In this document: in pieces, positions 51,720 through 59,676 of the stretch
Layout: each line of letters starts with the position of its first letter
How positions within the stretch are numbered: position 1 is the stretch's first letter
Source: CAVTWY01 sp963738575
Lineage (GTDB): Bacteria; Pseudomonadota; Gammaproteobacteria; Burkholderiales; Burkholderiaceae_C
Assembly (NCBI GenBank): GCA_963738575.1
Contig: CAVTWY010000004.1
Coordinates: forward strand, 930,001 to 994,000
Direction: 5' to 3'
DNA: 64,000 nucleotides
Program-made: the position numbers and the translations under genes
Notes under the pieces: generated by a model
Seen by the model: only the letters and a program-made list of their open reading frames with translations
What the model was told of the DNA's origin: nothing
Database searches by the model: none

Positions 51720-52670
51720 TCACTCACTGGCTGCGTTCAGCAGGGCGATGGACTGCGCGTCCAGTTTGAGCTGCGCCGCACGCATCAACTCTTGCAACTG
51801 CGCCACGCTGGTGGCGCTGGCAATGGGGGCGGTGATGGACGGGCGGGCCATTTGCCAGGCCAGTGCCACTTGGGCCGGCGTGGCCCCAAGTGCCTTGGAC
51901 ACGGTGTCGAGCGCGGCCAGCACTGCAAATCCTTTGGCGTTCAAATAGGCTTTGACGCCCTCACCCCGAGGGCTTTGGCTCAGGTCGGCGGCGCTTCGGT
52001 ACTTGCCGGTTAAAAACCCGCGCGCCAAGCCAAAAAAGTTGATCACCCCCAAACCTTCGCGCACACACAGGGGCTCGAGCGTTGCCTCAAAGGCTGGACG
52101 CTCCATCAGGTTGTAGTGGGGTTGCAGGGTGGTGTAGCGCACCAGCCCATGCTGGTCACTCAGTGCCAAAGAGGCCGCCAAGCGGTCGGCTGTGATTTGG
52201 CTGGCACCTATCGCGCGCACCTTGCCGGCACGCACCAAGTCGTCAAAGGCGCGCAGCGTTTCTTCGATGGGGGTCTCGGGGTCGTCTTGATGGGCTTGGT
52301 ACAGGTCGATGTGGTCAGTTTGCAGGCGTCGCAGCGAGTCGTTCACGGCTTGCATGATCCAGCGTCGCGACAAGCCGGTGTTGGTGGGACTCATGGCCAT
52401 GCCCACCTTGGTGGCCAGCACGATGCGTTCGCGTCTGCTGGGGTCTTGCGCCAACCACTCACCGATGACAGTTTCAGACTCGCCGCCTTGGTGGCCAGTG
52501 ACCCAAGTCGAGTAGATGTCGGCCGTGTCGATCAGGTTGAAGCCTGCATCCACAAAAGCGTCGAGCAAGTGGTGCGACGTCGTTTTGTCGGCTGTCCAAT
52601 CAAACACGTTGCAGCCCATTGCCAGTGGCGCGACGTTGAAGCCTGTTCGACCCAGGGGGCGGTGTTGCAT
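51720..52670 (-). CDS. Aldo/keto reductase
   Basis: A 316-residue NADPH-dependent TIM-barrel oxidoreductase. The active-site tyrosine and aspartate are in LIDTADIYSTW, with KVGMA (lysine) and DLYQAHQDD (histidine) completing the tetrad. It resembles the YajO/IolS type subgroup. The ATG at 52670 starts MQHRPLGRTGFNVAPLAMG, the normal family opening; the longer frame is not supported. It is divergent from the DUF3429-NUDIX-MBL frame. The substrate is unknown. Confidence 0.9.
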   Translation of the reverse strand: MQHRPLGRTGFNVAPLAMGCNVFDWTADKTTSHHLLDAFVDAGFNLIDTADIYSTWVTGHQGGESETVIGEWLAQDPSRRERIVLATKVGMAMSPTNTGLSRRWIMQAVNDSLRRLQTDHIDLYQAHQDDPETPIEETLRAFDDLVRAGKVRAIGASQITADRLAASLALSDQHGLVRYTTLQPHYNLMERPAFEATLEPLCVREGLGVINFFGLARGFLTGKYRSAADLSQSPRGEGVKAYLNAKGFAVLAALDTVSKALGATPAQVALAWQMARPSITAPIASATSVAQLQELMRAAQLKLDAQSIALLNAASE

Positions 52671-52751
52671 GCCAATGCTCCTTTGAGCGCTGATGATGCC
52701 AGACGAAGGGACGCACGACGATGGCGAGGGCGGCGCGTTAAAGTGAGCAGC

Positions 52752-54959
52752 ATGAACCATGCATCTGCGTTACCGATCAAGCCTTGGGCCCGGTTTTTGG
52801 GTTTGGCGGGGCTGCTGCCTTTTGCCGCGTTGGCGGTGGGCGCCTGGTGGCTGCCCCCGCCCCGGGCGACGATGGCGCACACCGCGCTGTTGCATTACGG
52901 CGCCGTGATTTTGACGTTTGTGGGGGCACTGCATTGGGGCGTTCAACTGGCTACGTCCGGGCGGCTTTCCGTCGCTGCGATGGTGTGGAGCGTGGTGCCT
53001 TCCCTCGTGGCCGTGGCCGCATTGCAGGCGCAACCCGACTTGGCCGCGATGGCACTTGCGCTTGCGCTGCTAATCAGTTGGGCTGTTGACGCGGTTTTGT
53101 ATGCGCCGTTTGACTTCAAGCACTGGTTTTTGCCGCTGCGGGGCGTGTTGAGCTTTGGGGCTGCGTGCGCCTTGATCGCTGGCGCGTTTGCGCCCTCGGC
53201 TACTGGGGGGGCTGCGCTGATGACGACCTTGCCTTCGAAGCCGCAGACACCCATCGCACCCATCGCACCGGGAGCATCCGTGGCCGCCACGCCGCGCTTG
53301 TCGTCAACCGTGGTTGTGGTTCGCGACACGCCCACCGGCTTGCAGGTGTTGTTGCTCAAGCGCGCCGACAAGGACGATGCCAACGGCGGCGCTTGGGTCT
53401 TTCCTGGCGGGCTTGTGGATGCGGGCGATGAGCACGCTGCGCGCCAGTTGCAAGCAAGTGACCCGCGCTGGACGGTGGCGGCGGTGACGGCGGTTCGCGA
53501 GTGTTTCGAAGAGTGTGGTTTGCTTTACGCGCGAAGCGCAGCGGGTGCGTCCTTGACGGCCGAAGCAGTGGTGCCATGGCAGCGTTGGCGCGAGCCCTTG
53601 AACCGAGCCGAGCGATCAATGCTTGATTTCATGGGCGCCACGGGTTTCAGTTGGGCCAGCGACGCCATGGTGCCGCTGGCACGTTGGGTCACGCCCAAGG
53701 GCATGCGCAAGCGATTTGACACGCACTTTTTTGTGGCCCGTGCGCCGCAGGGGCAACCTGTGAGTGTGGATGGCGCCGAGACGGTTGAGCACCGATGGTT
53801 TTTGCCCAGCGAAGCCCTGGCGCAGGGCCGCACGATGAAGCTCTTGACGCCCACGCGTGACACCCTGACCATGCTGGCTCAGTGCGCCACCGTGGATGAG
53901 GCACTTGCCAAGGCACCCCTTCACCCCATGGCCGAGCCCATCATGCCGCGGCTGGGGCGCGATGTGCGAGGGGTGCGGCCGGTTACACCCGACGAGTTGG
54001 CGTACGCCGAGATCGGCCGCTTGGACCCTAACGACCTAGGCACGGTGGCGTGCACGATCGAGCCCGGCGTTGCGGTGCGTTTGTCTGCCCGTGTGATCCG
54101 CGTGACAGCGCCCAACCCCGGCGTGATGACAGGGCCGGGTACCAACAGCTATTTGGTGGGTGGGGGCGGGGCGGACGACGATTGGGCGGTGATCGATCCA
54201 GGCCCCGACATCGAATCGCACCTGCAAGCGCTGCTGGCGGCGGCGCCTGGCCCCATTCGCTGGGTGTTTGTGACCCACACCCACCGCGACCATTCACCTT
54301 TGGCGCGCCGCTTGGCGCTGGCCACAGGGGCCCAGGTGCTCGGGCGGGTGGCGGATCACGCGCAGTGGCAAGACGAGAGCTTTGTGCCCGATGTTTTGCT
54401 TTCAGGGGGTGAGGTGTTTTCGCTTGGCCGTACGACCACGCCAGGCAATGAATCCGCGACCACGCTACGCGATGAATCCACGACCACGCTACGCGTGGTG
54501 CACACGCCGGGTCACGCGTCAAACCACCTGTGCTACCGGCTCGACGAAGAGGCCACGCTTTTCACTGGTGACCACGTGATGCAAAAGGCCACGGTGGTGA
54601 TCAACCCGCCCGATGGAGACATGACGCAGTACATCGAGTCATTGCAACGCTTGGCCGTCGATCACCACGATTTGCAGTGGTTGGCACCTGGACATGGCTT
54701 TTTGATGGACCAGCCGGTGCGAGCCTTTGGGGCGATCGTCGCGCATCGCCTGCGGCGAGAGGCCAAGGTGGTGGCTTCACTGACGGCGATGGGGCCTGTT
54801 GCCATGCAGCCGTTGGTGGCGAGCGTTTACGACGAGGTGCCTTTGGCCTTGCACGGCGTGGCTGAGCGATCATTGACAGCGCACTTGATCAAGTTGCAAG
54901 CGCAGGGGCTTGCCGCCTGCGACGGCGATGGGCGATGGGCTTTAGTGCCGACGTCGTAA
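52752..54959 (+). CDS. DUF3429 membrane protein continuous with NUDIX-MBL hydrolase
   Basis: One 735-residue frame. Residues 1-156 are a five-helix DUF3429 membrane protein (LLHYGAVILTFVGALHWGVQLA). From residue 157 (ATG at 53220) comes a NUDIX domain with an interrupted Nudix box (GGLVDAGDE ... RECFEECGLL), as in NUDT19-like enzymes. An MBL domain follows with THTHRDHSPL, TPGHASNHLCY and APGHGF. Elsewhere DUF3429 and NUDIX-MBL are separate proteins as far as I know. A G7 run at 53205-53211 just before the join would, with one G fewer, end DUF3429 at a TGA overlapping ATG 53220. The fusion may therefore be a sequence error. Confidence 0.75.
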   Translation: MNHASALPIKPWARFLGLAGLLPFAALAVGAWWLPPPRATMAHTALLHYGAVILTFVGALHWGVQLATSGRLSVAAMVWSVVPSLVAVAALQAQPDLAAMALALALLISWAVDAVLYAPFDFKHWFLPLRGVLSFGAACALIAGAFAPSATGGAALMTTLPSKPQTPIAPIAPGASVAATPRLSSTVVVVRDTPTGLQVLLLKRADKDDANGGAWVFPGGLVDAGDEHAARQLQASDPRWTVAAVTAVRECFEECGLLYARSAAGASLTAEAVVPWQRWREPLNRAERSMLDFMGATGFSWASDAMVPLARWVTPKGMRKRFDTHFFVARAPQGQPVSVDGAETVEHRWFLPSEALAQGRTMKLLTPTRDTLTMLAQCATVDEALAKAPLHPMAEPIMPRLGRDVRGVRPVTPDELAYAEIGRLDPNDLGTVACTIEPGVAVRLSARVIRVTAPNPGVMTGPGTNSYLVGGGGADDDWAVIDPGPDIESHLQALLAAAPGPIRWVFVTHTHRDHSPLARRLALATGAQVLGRVADHAQWQDESFVPDVLLSGGEVFSLGRTTTPGNESATTLRDESTTTLRVVHTPGHASNHLCYRLDEEATLFTGDHVMQKATVVINPPDGDMTQYIESLQRLAVDHHDLQWLAPGHGFLMDQPVRAFGAIVAHRLRREAKVVASLTAMGPVAMQPLVASVYDEVPLALHGVAERSLTAHLIKLQAQGLAACDGDGRWALVPTS
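54448..54495 (+). repeat. 24-bp in-frame tandem duplication in the MBL domain
   Basis: Two 24-base units (54448-54471 and 54472-54495) differ at one base. They code NESATTLR and DESTTTLR, adding eight residues to a loop just before TPGHASNH. Confidence 0.9.
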
Positions 54960-55286
54960 CTGTTCGCCGCGGCAGCTGTTTGCGCCGCTGCGCAGGTTGA
55001 CTGTGGCTGTCAGCGGGTGTTCTGATTCAAGCTCGCACTTGGCTGCCAACAGCAGATCAAGCTCTGCGGTGGCGGCTGACATCAAGTTGAGCTCTGCGCT
55101 GGCTGCTGCGGCATGAACGGTGGTGACGGCAGGTCGGGCCTTGGCGGACGGCGTTTTGCCTTCAATGTCTCGGGTCTGCCCGACGGTGATGGGGTGCGCT
55201 GTTGCGACGGTTTGTGACCAAGCCGATGTCATGGTCATCATCAAGGCGATGAGGCCGCCTACTCGCAATGCGTGCGTGATTGGCAT
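54942..55286 (-). CDS. Small exported protein of unknown function
   Basis: A 114-residue frame with a clear signal peptide (hydrophobic LIALMMTMTSAWSQT) and a mature part rich in Ala, Glu and Leu, including AELNLMSAATAELDLLLAAKCELESE, a loosely repeated pattern. It has two cysteines. Nothing is recognised. Its end overlaps the preceding convergent gene by 18 bases. The frame could be real or chance, but a signal peptide and the neighbouring similar frame favour a gene. Confidence 0.45.
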   Translation of the reverse strand: MPITHALRVGGLIALMMTMTSAWSQTVATAHPITVGQTRDIEGKTPSAKARPAVTTVHAAAASAELNLMSAATAELDLLLAAKCELESEHPLTATVNLRSGANSCRGEQLRRRH

Positions 55287-55294
55287 GATGGCCG

Positions 55295-55585
55295 TTAGCG
55301 AGAGCTCTTGGCCAACACGGTGTGCGTTGGTTCTTGGTCGGCACGTGTCAAGTGGCCTGACACAGCCATGGCCATGGGGGCCGGCTGAGAGCCATCAACA
55401 AACGTCATGGTGGACGCCATCGACGACGCCTTGACGGTCTGAGTCACCTGTTGCTTGGATGCAAGTCGACTGAGGTCGGTCACGGGGCGTTGGGTGGCAA
55501 ACCAGACCGAGGCGATCGCGCTTGTCACAGCAAGCATGATGGCCAACGTTAAGACAGCACGGCGCGGGGAGTTCATGGAAGACAT
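55295..55585 (-). CDS. Small membrane-anchored or exported protein of unknown function
   Basis: A 96-residue frame starting MSSMNSPRRAVLTLAIMLAV, a basic N-terminus and one hydrophobic helix, then a polar Thr/Ser/Gln-rich part. It lies 8 bases upstream of the 114-residue frame, so the two could be co-transcribed. No homology is recognised. An ATG at 55576 is an alternative start. Confidence 0.45.
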   Translation of the reverse strand: MSSMNSPRRAVLTLAIMLAVTSAIASVWFATQRPVTDLSRLASKQQVTQTVKASSMASTMTFVDGSQPAPMAMAVSGHLTRADQEPTHTVLAKSSR

Positions 55586-55750
55586 TGAAGCATTGCGCGG
55601 AATATCGTGCGCGTGAATGAGTCACGGCGTTCTTGCAATGCGTTCGGTGTCGAGCGGCTTGTGTGCAATTGGTCGCAGCGAGTGACCAAGCGTGGTGCAG
55701 TCTCGTCTGCGTTTGTGCCGGGACTTTTTTGCGAATGGTGGCGTGAGCCG

Positions 55751-57025
55751 TTACTTCGCTCGGTTTTGCGTGGCCAAGGCCCACAAGGGCAGGAGTGACA
55801 GCGTGGCCAATGCGGCGCCCACCACCATCGTGTTGCGAACGCTTAACAATGGCAGCAACATGGACGAGGCCGCTGCACCCAAAACGATGGCCGCCGCGTT
55901 GGTGGTGGCCGAGATCGACGCCACGCGCCCCAGCACCTGATTGCTCACCACCTTTTGGCGCATGATGGTGAACGCCACCACCACAATGGACGACACGGCG
56001 CCAAACACGACGTGGTAAAGCCCCAAGCCCCAAAGGGCCCCATCCAGAGGCATTAACGGCAGCACCCAGCCCACCAGGGCGGCGACCACGCCCGACCAAC
56101 CGCAGATGACGGCTGCGTCGTACCGCTTGACGGCCGCCTTGGACCAACGCAGTGCAACCAGCGCCGACACCGTGCCCAGCAGCATCACCACGCCAATCAT
56201 GGTCGGGGACAGGCGCAGCAGCTCGTAGGTGAATGCAAAGTAAGCGCCACTGATGAGCGAGCCGCCCAGGTTGAGCAAGAACAACCCCCAGATGCCGTGG
56301 CGCAGCACGGGTATGTTCCAGACGATGCCCCACGCGTTCTGCGTGGGTGTGGTGGTCGCGTTCTGCGTGGTTGGGGGTGGTGCACCCTGCGCGGGCGCAG
56401 CTGCGGCGCCCCCGGGGGACACGACGACTGATTCGGTTGCGACGACTTCAATGGGCAAACTTGCCACGCCCCGCAGGGCAAAGGCCAGTGCCACCAGGCT
56501 CAGCACAGCGCTGCCACCGAGCAGGTCCATCGCCGGCCCAGCGGCCGCCAGGCCCAGCAAGCGCCACAGGGTGCGAACCGACGCCTGGCCCGTCAGCACG
56601 TCGGTGACCGACCGATCGGCCACGATCACCGGCGCGATGGCGGCTGACGCGATGGTGTAAATCGCATTGCCCACCCCCAGCAGCAGGCACAAGGCCAACA
56701 GGAGCGTGATCGAGAGGTGTGGCTGCAAGGTGAGGGTTGACGTGAGCGCCAGCAACAGCATGCTGATGCAGCACAGCAAGCTGCCTACCATCAAGGCTGA
56801 GCGCCTGTCGTTGCGGTCAATCACAGCGGCCATCCACTGCGCCAGCACCAACGAAGGCAGGTACTGCATCGCCAGCGCATAGCCTAGCCATTGCGAGCCC
56901 ACCCCCAACTGCGCCAACGCAAAAATCGGGATGCCCACCAGCAGCAATTGGTCACAGGCCGAAGCGACAGCGGTGCCAAACCACAGGAGGTGGACGTTGC
57001 GTTGTGGGGGCGTCGTGGCGGGCAT
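55751..57025 (-). CDS. MFS transporter
   Basis: A 424-residue membrane protein with about twelve hydrophobic segments of the major facilitator type, similar in pattern to the enterobactin-exporter/macrolide-efflux (MFS_3) group: ACDQLLLVGIPIFALAQLG at the start, AVIDRNDRR in loop 2-3 and VLTGQASVRTLWRLLGLAAAGP in helix 5. A Pro/Thr-rich cytoplasmic loop sits in the middle. The ATG at 57025 gives a normal opening; an ATG at 57127 would add 34 residues of non-membrane sequence. The substrate is unknown. Confidence 0.78.
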   Translation of the reverse strand: MPATTPPQRNVHLLWFGTAVASACDQLLLVGIPIFALAQLGVGSQWLGYALAMQYLPSLVLAQWMAAVIDRNDRRSALMVGSLLCCISMLLLALTSTLTLQPHLSITLLLALCLLLGVGNAIYTIASAAIAPVIVADRSVTDVLTGQASVRTLWRLLGLAAAGPAMDLLGGSAVLSLVALAFALRGVASLPIEVVATESVVVSPGGAAAAPAQGAPPPTTQNATTTPTQNAWGIVWNIPVLRHGIWGLFLLNLGGSLISGAYFAFTYELLRLSPTMIGVVMLLGTVSALVALRWSKAAVKRYDAAVICGWSGVVAALVGWVLPLMPLDGALWGLGLYHVVFGAVSSIVVVAFTIMRQKVVSNQVLGRVASISATTNAAAIVLGAAASSMLLPLLSVRNTMVVGAALATLSLLPLWALATQNRAK

Positions 57026-57243
57026 GGGCAGCGGCACTGCAAATCGAGCGCAAAAAAAGATTCGGGGCGACTGTGATCGCCCCGAATGTTCCCTAACGAG
57101 GGTTTTGTCCGTTGATGCAGTGCTCAAGCGGACTTTGATTTGTTACTCAGTCAATACAGACGACGCCCATGGTAGCTGCTCCCAAAAAATGATGGGCTGC
57201 CAAGCGCGAGGCCTGGCAGTGCTCGGTGTGCGGTTGAACTCCC

Positions 57244-57281
57244 GTCACGGATTGCATCGTAATCCGTGACTTATGTCACGG
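57244..57281 (+). promoter_or_regulatory. Overlapping palindromes with CRP-like site
   Basis: GTCACGG (57244), CCGTGAC (57264) and GTCACGG (57275) alternate. The first pair is a 10-bp perfect inverted repeat (57244-57253 with 57261-57270). The second pair reads GTGA-N6-TCAC at 57266-57279, the core of a CRP-family operator. The 446-bp gap 57026-57471 holds this site and the structured leader below, but no gene was seen. Confidence 0.5.
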
Positions 57282-57361
57282 CGGGGCCGAGACCCTGGTT
57301 GGGTGATGGCGTAAACCCGAATTTGTCGGTTCTTGGCAACCCAGCGGGCGGGACCTCCCTA

Positions 57362-57431
57362 CAAACGGGGATGTTTGGGGGTTAGCGCCCAACTTCACGG
57401 GTTGGGGCCCGCCACAATGGGGCGTTTTTTT
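57362..57431 (+). promoter_or_regulatory. Structured leader with T tract before TonB receptor gene
   Basis: Hairpins CAAAC/GTTTG (57362-57377) and CCCAAC/GTTGGG (57388-57406), then CGCC/GGCG (57410-57424), lead into seven T bases (57425-57431), 40 bases before the receptor ATG. This looks like an attenuator. I could not match it to the cobalamin, TPP or other riboswitch consensus. Confidence 0.35.
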
Positions 57432-57471
57432 ATTCGCGTTTTGCCCCGCTCCCACGGGCTTTAAGCCTCCG

Positions 57472-59676
57472 ATGCCACCGACCAAACCTGAAGCCGCTGG
57501 ACGTCAAGCCCGCCCCAGAGCGGCTGCTGTGTTGCTGGCGGTCCTTGGCGCAGCGCTGGCGCCCCTGGTGGCAAGCGCACAACCCCAAGCACCCGCGGCC
57601 CTGCCTGCGCAGCGCGTCGAAATCACCGGCCAGGGTGACGCCAACGACCGCAAAGACGCCAACGCCGCCAAAACGGTGGTGCTGCGGGACGAGATCACAC
57701 GCTTTGGCGACGCGTCGCTGGCGCAGGTGCTAGCAAGGGTTCCGGGTGTGGTGGTAACGGGGTCTGGGTCCCAGGCCAGAGAGATCACGATGCGGGGCTT
57801 GGGCAGTGGGTACACGCAGATCTTGGTCAATGGCGAACCGGTGCCCGCGGGGTTTTCGCTCGACACCCTTTCGCCCGACTTGATCGAGCGCATTGAGGTG
57901 GTGCGGACGGCCACGGCCGACACCAGCACCCAAGCCATTGCCGGGACCATCAACATTGTGTTGCGCCGGGTGGCCTCGGCGGGGCAGCACGAAGTCAAGG
58001 TGCATGGCAGCAGCTACAACGGACTGGGCTCCGCCGGGGTGAGCAGCCAGTACGGCGACAAGCTTGGTGCATGGTCGTATTCGCTGGCCAGCAGCGCCCA
58101 GTGGGAGCGTGACCGATGGGAGTCGCTGGTGACCAGCAACGCCCGCAACGCTGACGGTGCAGTGCTTTACAGGCACATCGCCCCAACCACTGAAAACGGC
58201 AAAAAAATCACCGTGGGCTTGGTGCCGCGCGCCGTCTACAAACCAAGCGACGCTTCATCGTTAACAGTCGATGGGCTGCTTCAAGGGCAGCGCTTTGACT
58301 ACGTTGCAACAGGTCGTCGAGACGCGGTGCTTGGCAGCCAGCCGACGTTTGACCAGAACAACGCCTCGTTCACCACCGACACGCTGCAAGCGCGGTTGGG
58401 GGTCGGCTGGAAGGCGCCTTTGTGGGACGACGGTCGCCTGGACCTGAAGCTCAATGGCACGCTGCTGCGCCGTCGCCTTGACTACTTGTTTGATGGCAGC
58501 TTGGGCGGCGTGCCAAGGGTGGCCCGTACTTTGGGTTCTGACCTGCAAGATACGAGCCTGGCTTGGGTCGGCAAGTATTCGTTGGCGCTGACCGACAGCC
58601 ACTCCATGGGTGCCGGTTGGGACGTGCAGAGCACGCGCCGCCGCGAGGTGCGCGTGCAGCGTGAGATCAGCGCCAGCGGTTTTGAGACGCAAGACCTTGA
58701 CGAAGATTTTGCCGCCACCGTGAATCGCCTGGCTTTTTACGTGCAAGACGAGTGGGCCGTCAGCAAGTCACTGTCGGGCTATTTTGGGGTGCGCTGGGAG
58801 GCCCTAGCAACGCGTACCTTGGACACCTCGTTGGACACCGTGCGGCTGCGCTCCAACGTGCTCAGCCCGACGATGCAGTGGCTGTGGAAGGTGCCCGGTA
58901 CCAAGAGTGATCAAGTGCGTTTGGGCCTAGGGAGAACCTACAAGGCGCCCACGCCACGCGACCTCATTCCACGGCGGTGGTTGGTGGCCGACAATTCGCC
59001 CACGTCGCCTTACTTTCAAGGCGACCCCAACCTGGTGCCCGAGCTGGCCTGGGGCCTTGACTTGGGGTACGAGCACTACGCAGGTGCCGACGTCTTTTTG
59101 GGCGCCAATGTTTATGCGCGCAAGATTGAGCAAGTGATTTTGACCATCGTGTCCCAAGAGAGCGACGGGAAGTGGGTTGCACGGCCTGTCAACCGGGGCA
59201 ACGCCACCGTGATGGGCGTGGAGCTGGAGGCCAAGGCCAAGCTCAACAAAGTGTGGCCCGCTGCACCCGACGTGGACCTTCGTGCGGGCCTTGGTAGGCA
59301 TGCGTCCCAAGTGGACGCTGTGCCCGGCCCGGGCAACCGCCTGAGCCGTCAGCCGCCCTTGACAGCTTCTCTGGGGGTCGACTACCGGATGGCGTTGGCA
59401 CCCGTCACACTGGGAGGCAGCTTCAACTTTGAGCGGCAATCTTTGATTCGCACCTCGTCAACCGAGTCGCTGAAATTGGCCGACAAGCGGGGGCTGGATC
59501 TTTACGGCGTTTGGCGCGTGGGCCCACGGTTCAACGTTCGCGCCACACTCAACAACCTCTTGCAACCCACTGCCAGCCAGTTCAACGCCTATGCCGACGG
59601 CAGTGGCAGCGAAGACCGCCTGCTGGAGCTGCAAACACACCGCAGCCTCCGCTTGTCGCTTGAGTTCAAGCTGTAG
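57472..59676 (+). CDS. TonB-dependent outer membrane receptor
   Basis: A 734-residue outer-membrane transporter. An N-terminal signal peptide ends near VASAQPQAP, then a TonB-box-like QRVEITG. The plug domain contains LAQVLARVPGVVVTGSGSQAREITMRG, QILVNGEPVP and DLIERIEVVRTATADTSTQAIAGTINIVLRR. The remaining 550 residues alternate in a beta-barrel pattern and end in LSLEFKL with the terminal aromatic/hydrophobic residues needed for assembly. The substrate (siderophore, cobalamin, sugar or peptide) is unknown. It stands alone, without TonB or periplasmic transport genes. Confidence 0.88.
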   Translation: MPPTKPEAAGRQARPRAAAVLLAVLGAALAPLVASAQPQAPAALPAQRVEITGQGDANDRKDANAAKTVVLRDEITRFGDASLAQVLARVPGVVVTGSGSQAREITMRGLGSGYTQILVNGEPVPAGFSLDTLSPDLIERIEVVRTATADTSTQAIAGTINIVLRRVASAGQHEVKVHGSSYNGLGSAGVSSQYGDKLGAWSYSLASSAQWERDRWESLVTSNARNADGAVLYRHIAPTTENGKKITVGLVPRAVYKPSDASSLTVDGLLQGQRFDYVATGRRDAVLGSQPTFDQNNASFTTDTLQARLGVGWKAPLWDDGRLDLKLNGTLLRRRLDYLFDGSLGGVPRVARTLGSDLQDTSLAWVGKYSLALTDSHSMGAGWDVQSTRRREVRVQREISASGFETQDLDEDFAATVNRLAFYVQDEWAVSKSLSGYFGVRWEALATRTLDTSLDTVRLRSNVLSPTMQWLWKVPGTKSDQVRLGLGRTYKAPTPRDLIPRRWLVADNSPTSPYFQGDPNLVPELAWGLDLGYEHYAGADVFLGANVYARKIEQVILTIVSQESDGKWVARPVNRGNATVMGVELEAKAKLNKVWPAAPDVDLRAGLGRHASQVDAVPGPGNRLSRQPPLTASLGVDYRMALAPVTLGGSFNFERQSLIRTSSTESLKLADKRGLDLYGVWRVGPRFNVRATLNNLLQPTASQFNAYADGSGSEDRLLELQTHRSLRLSLEFKL

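Noticed and set aside
55395..56333. Minus strand frame of 312 residues overlapping the MFS transporter
   Set aside because: It is in another frame of the same strand over the transporter gene and lacks membrane pattern or homology.
57282..57471. Cobalamin or TPP riboswitch before the TonB receptor
   Set aside because: The conserved cores of those riboswitches could not be found on either strand, so the region is reported only as a structured leader.
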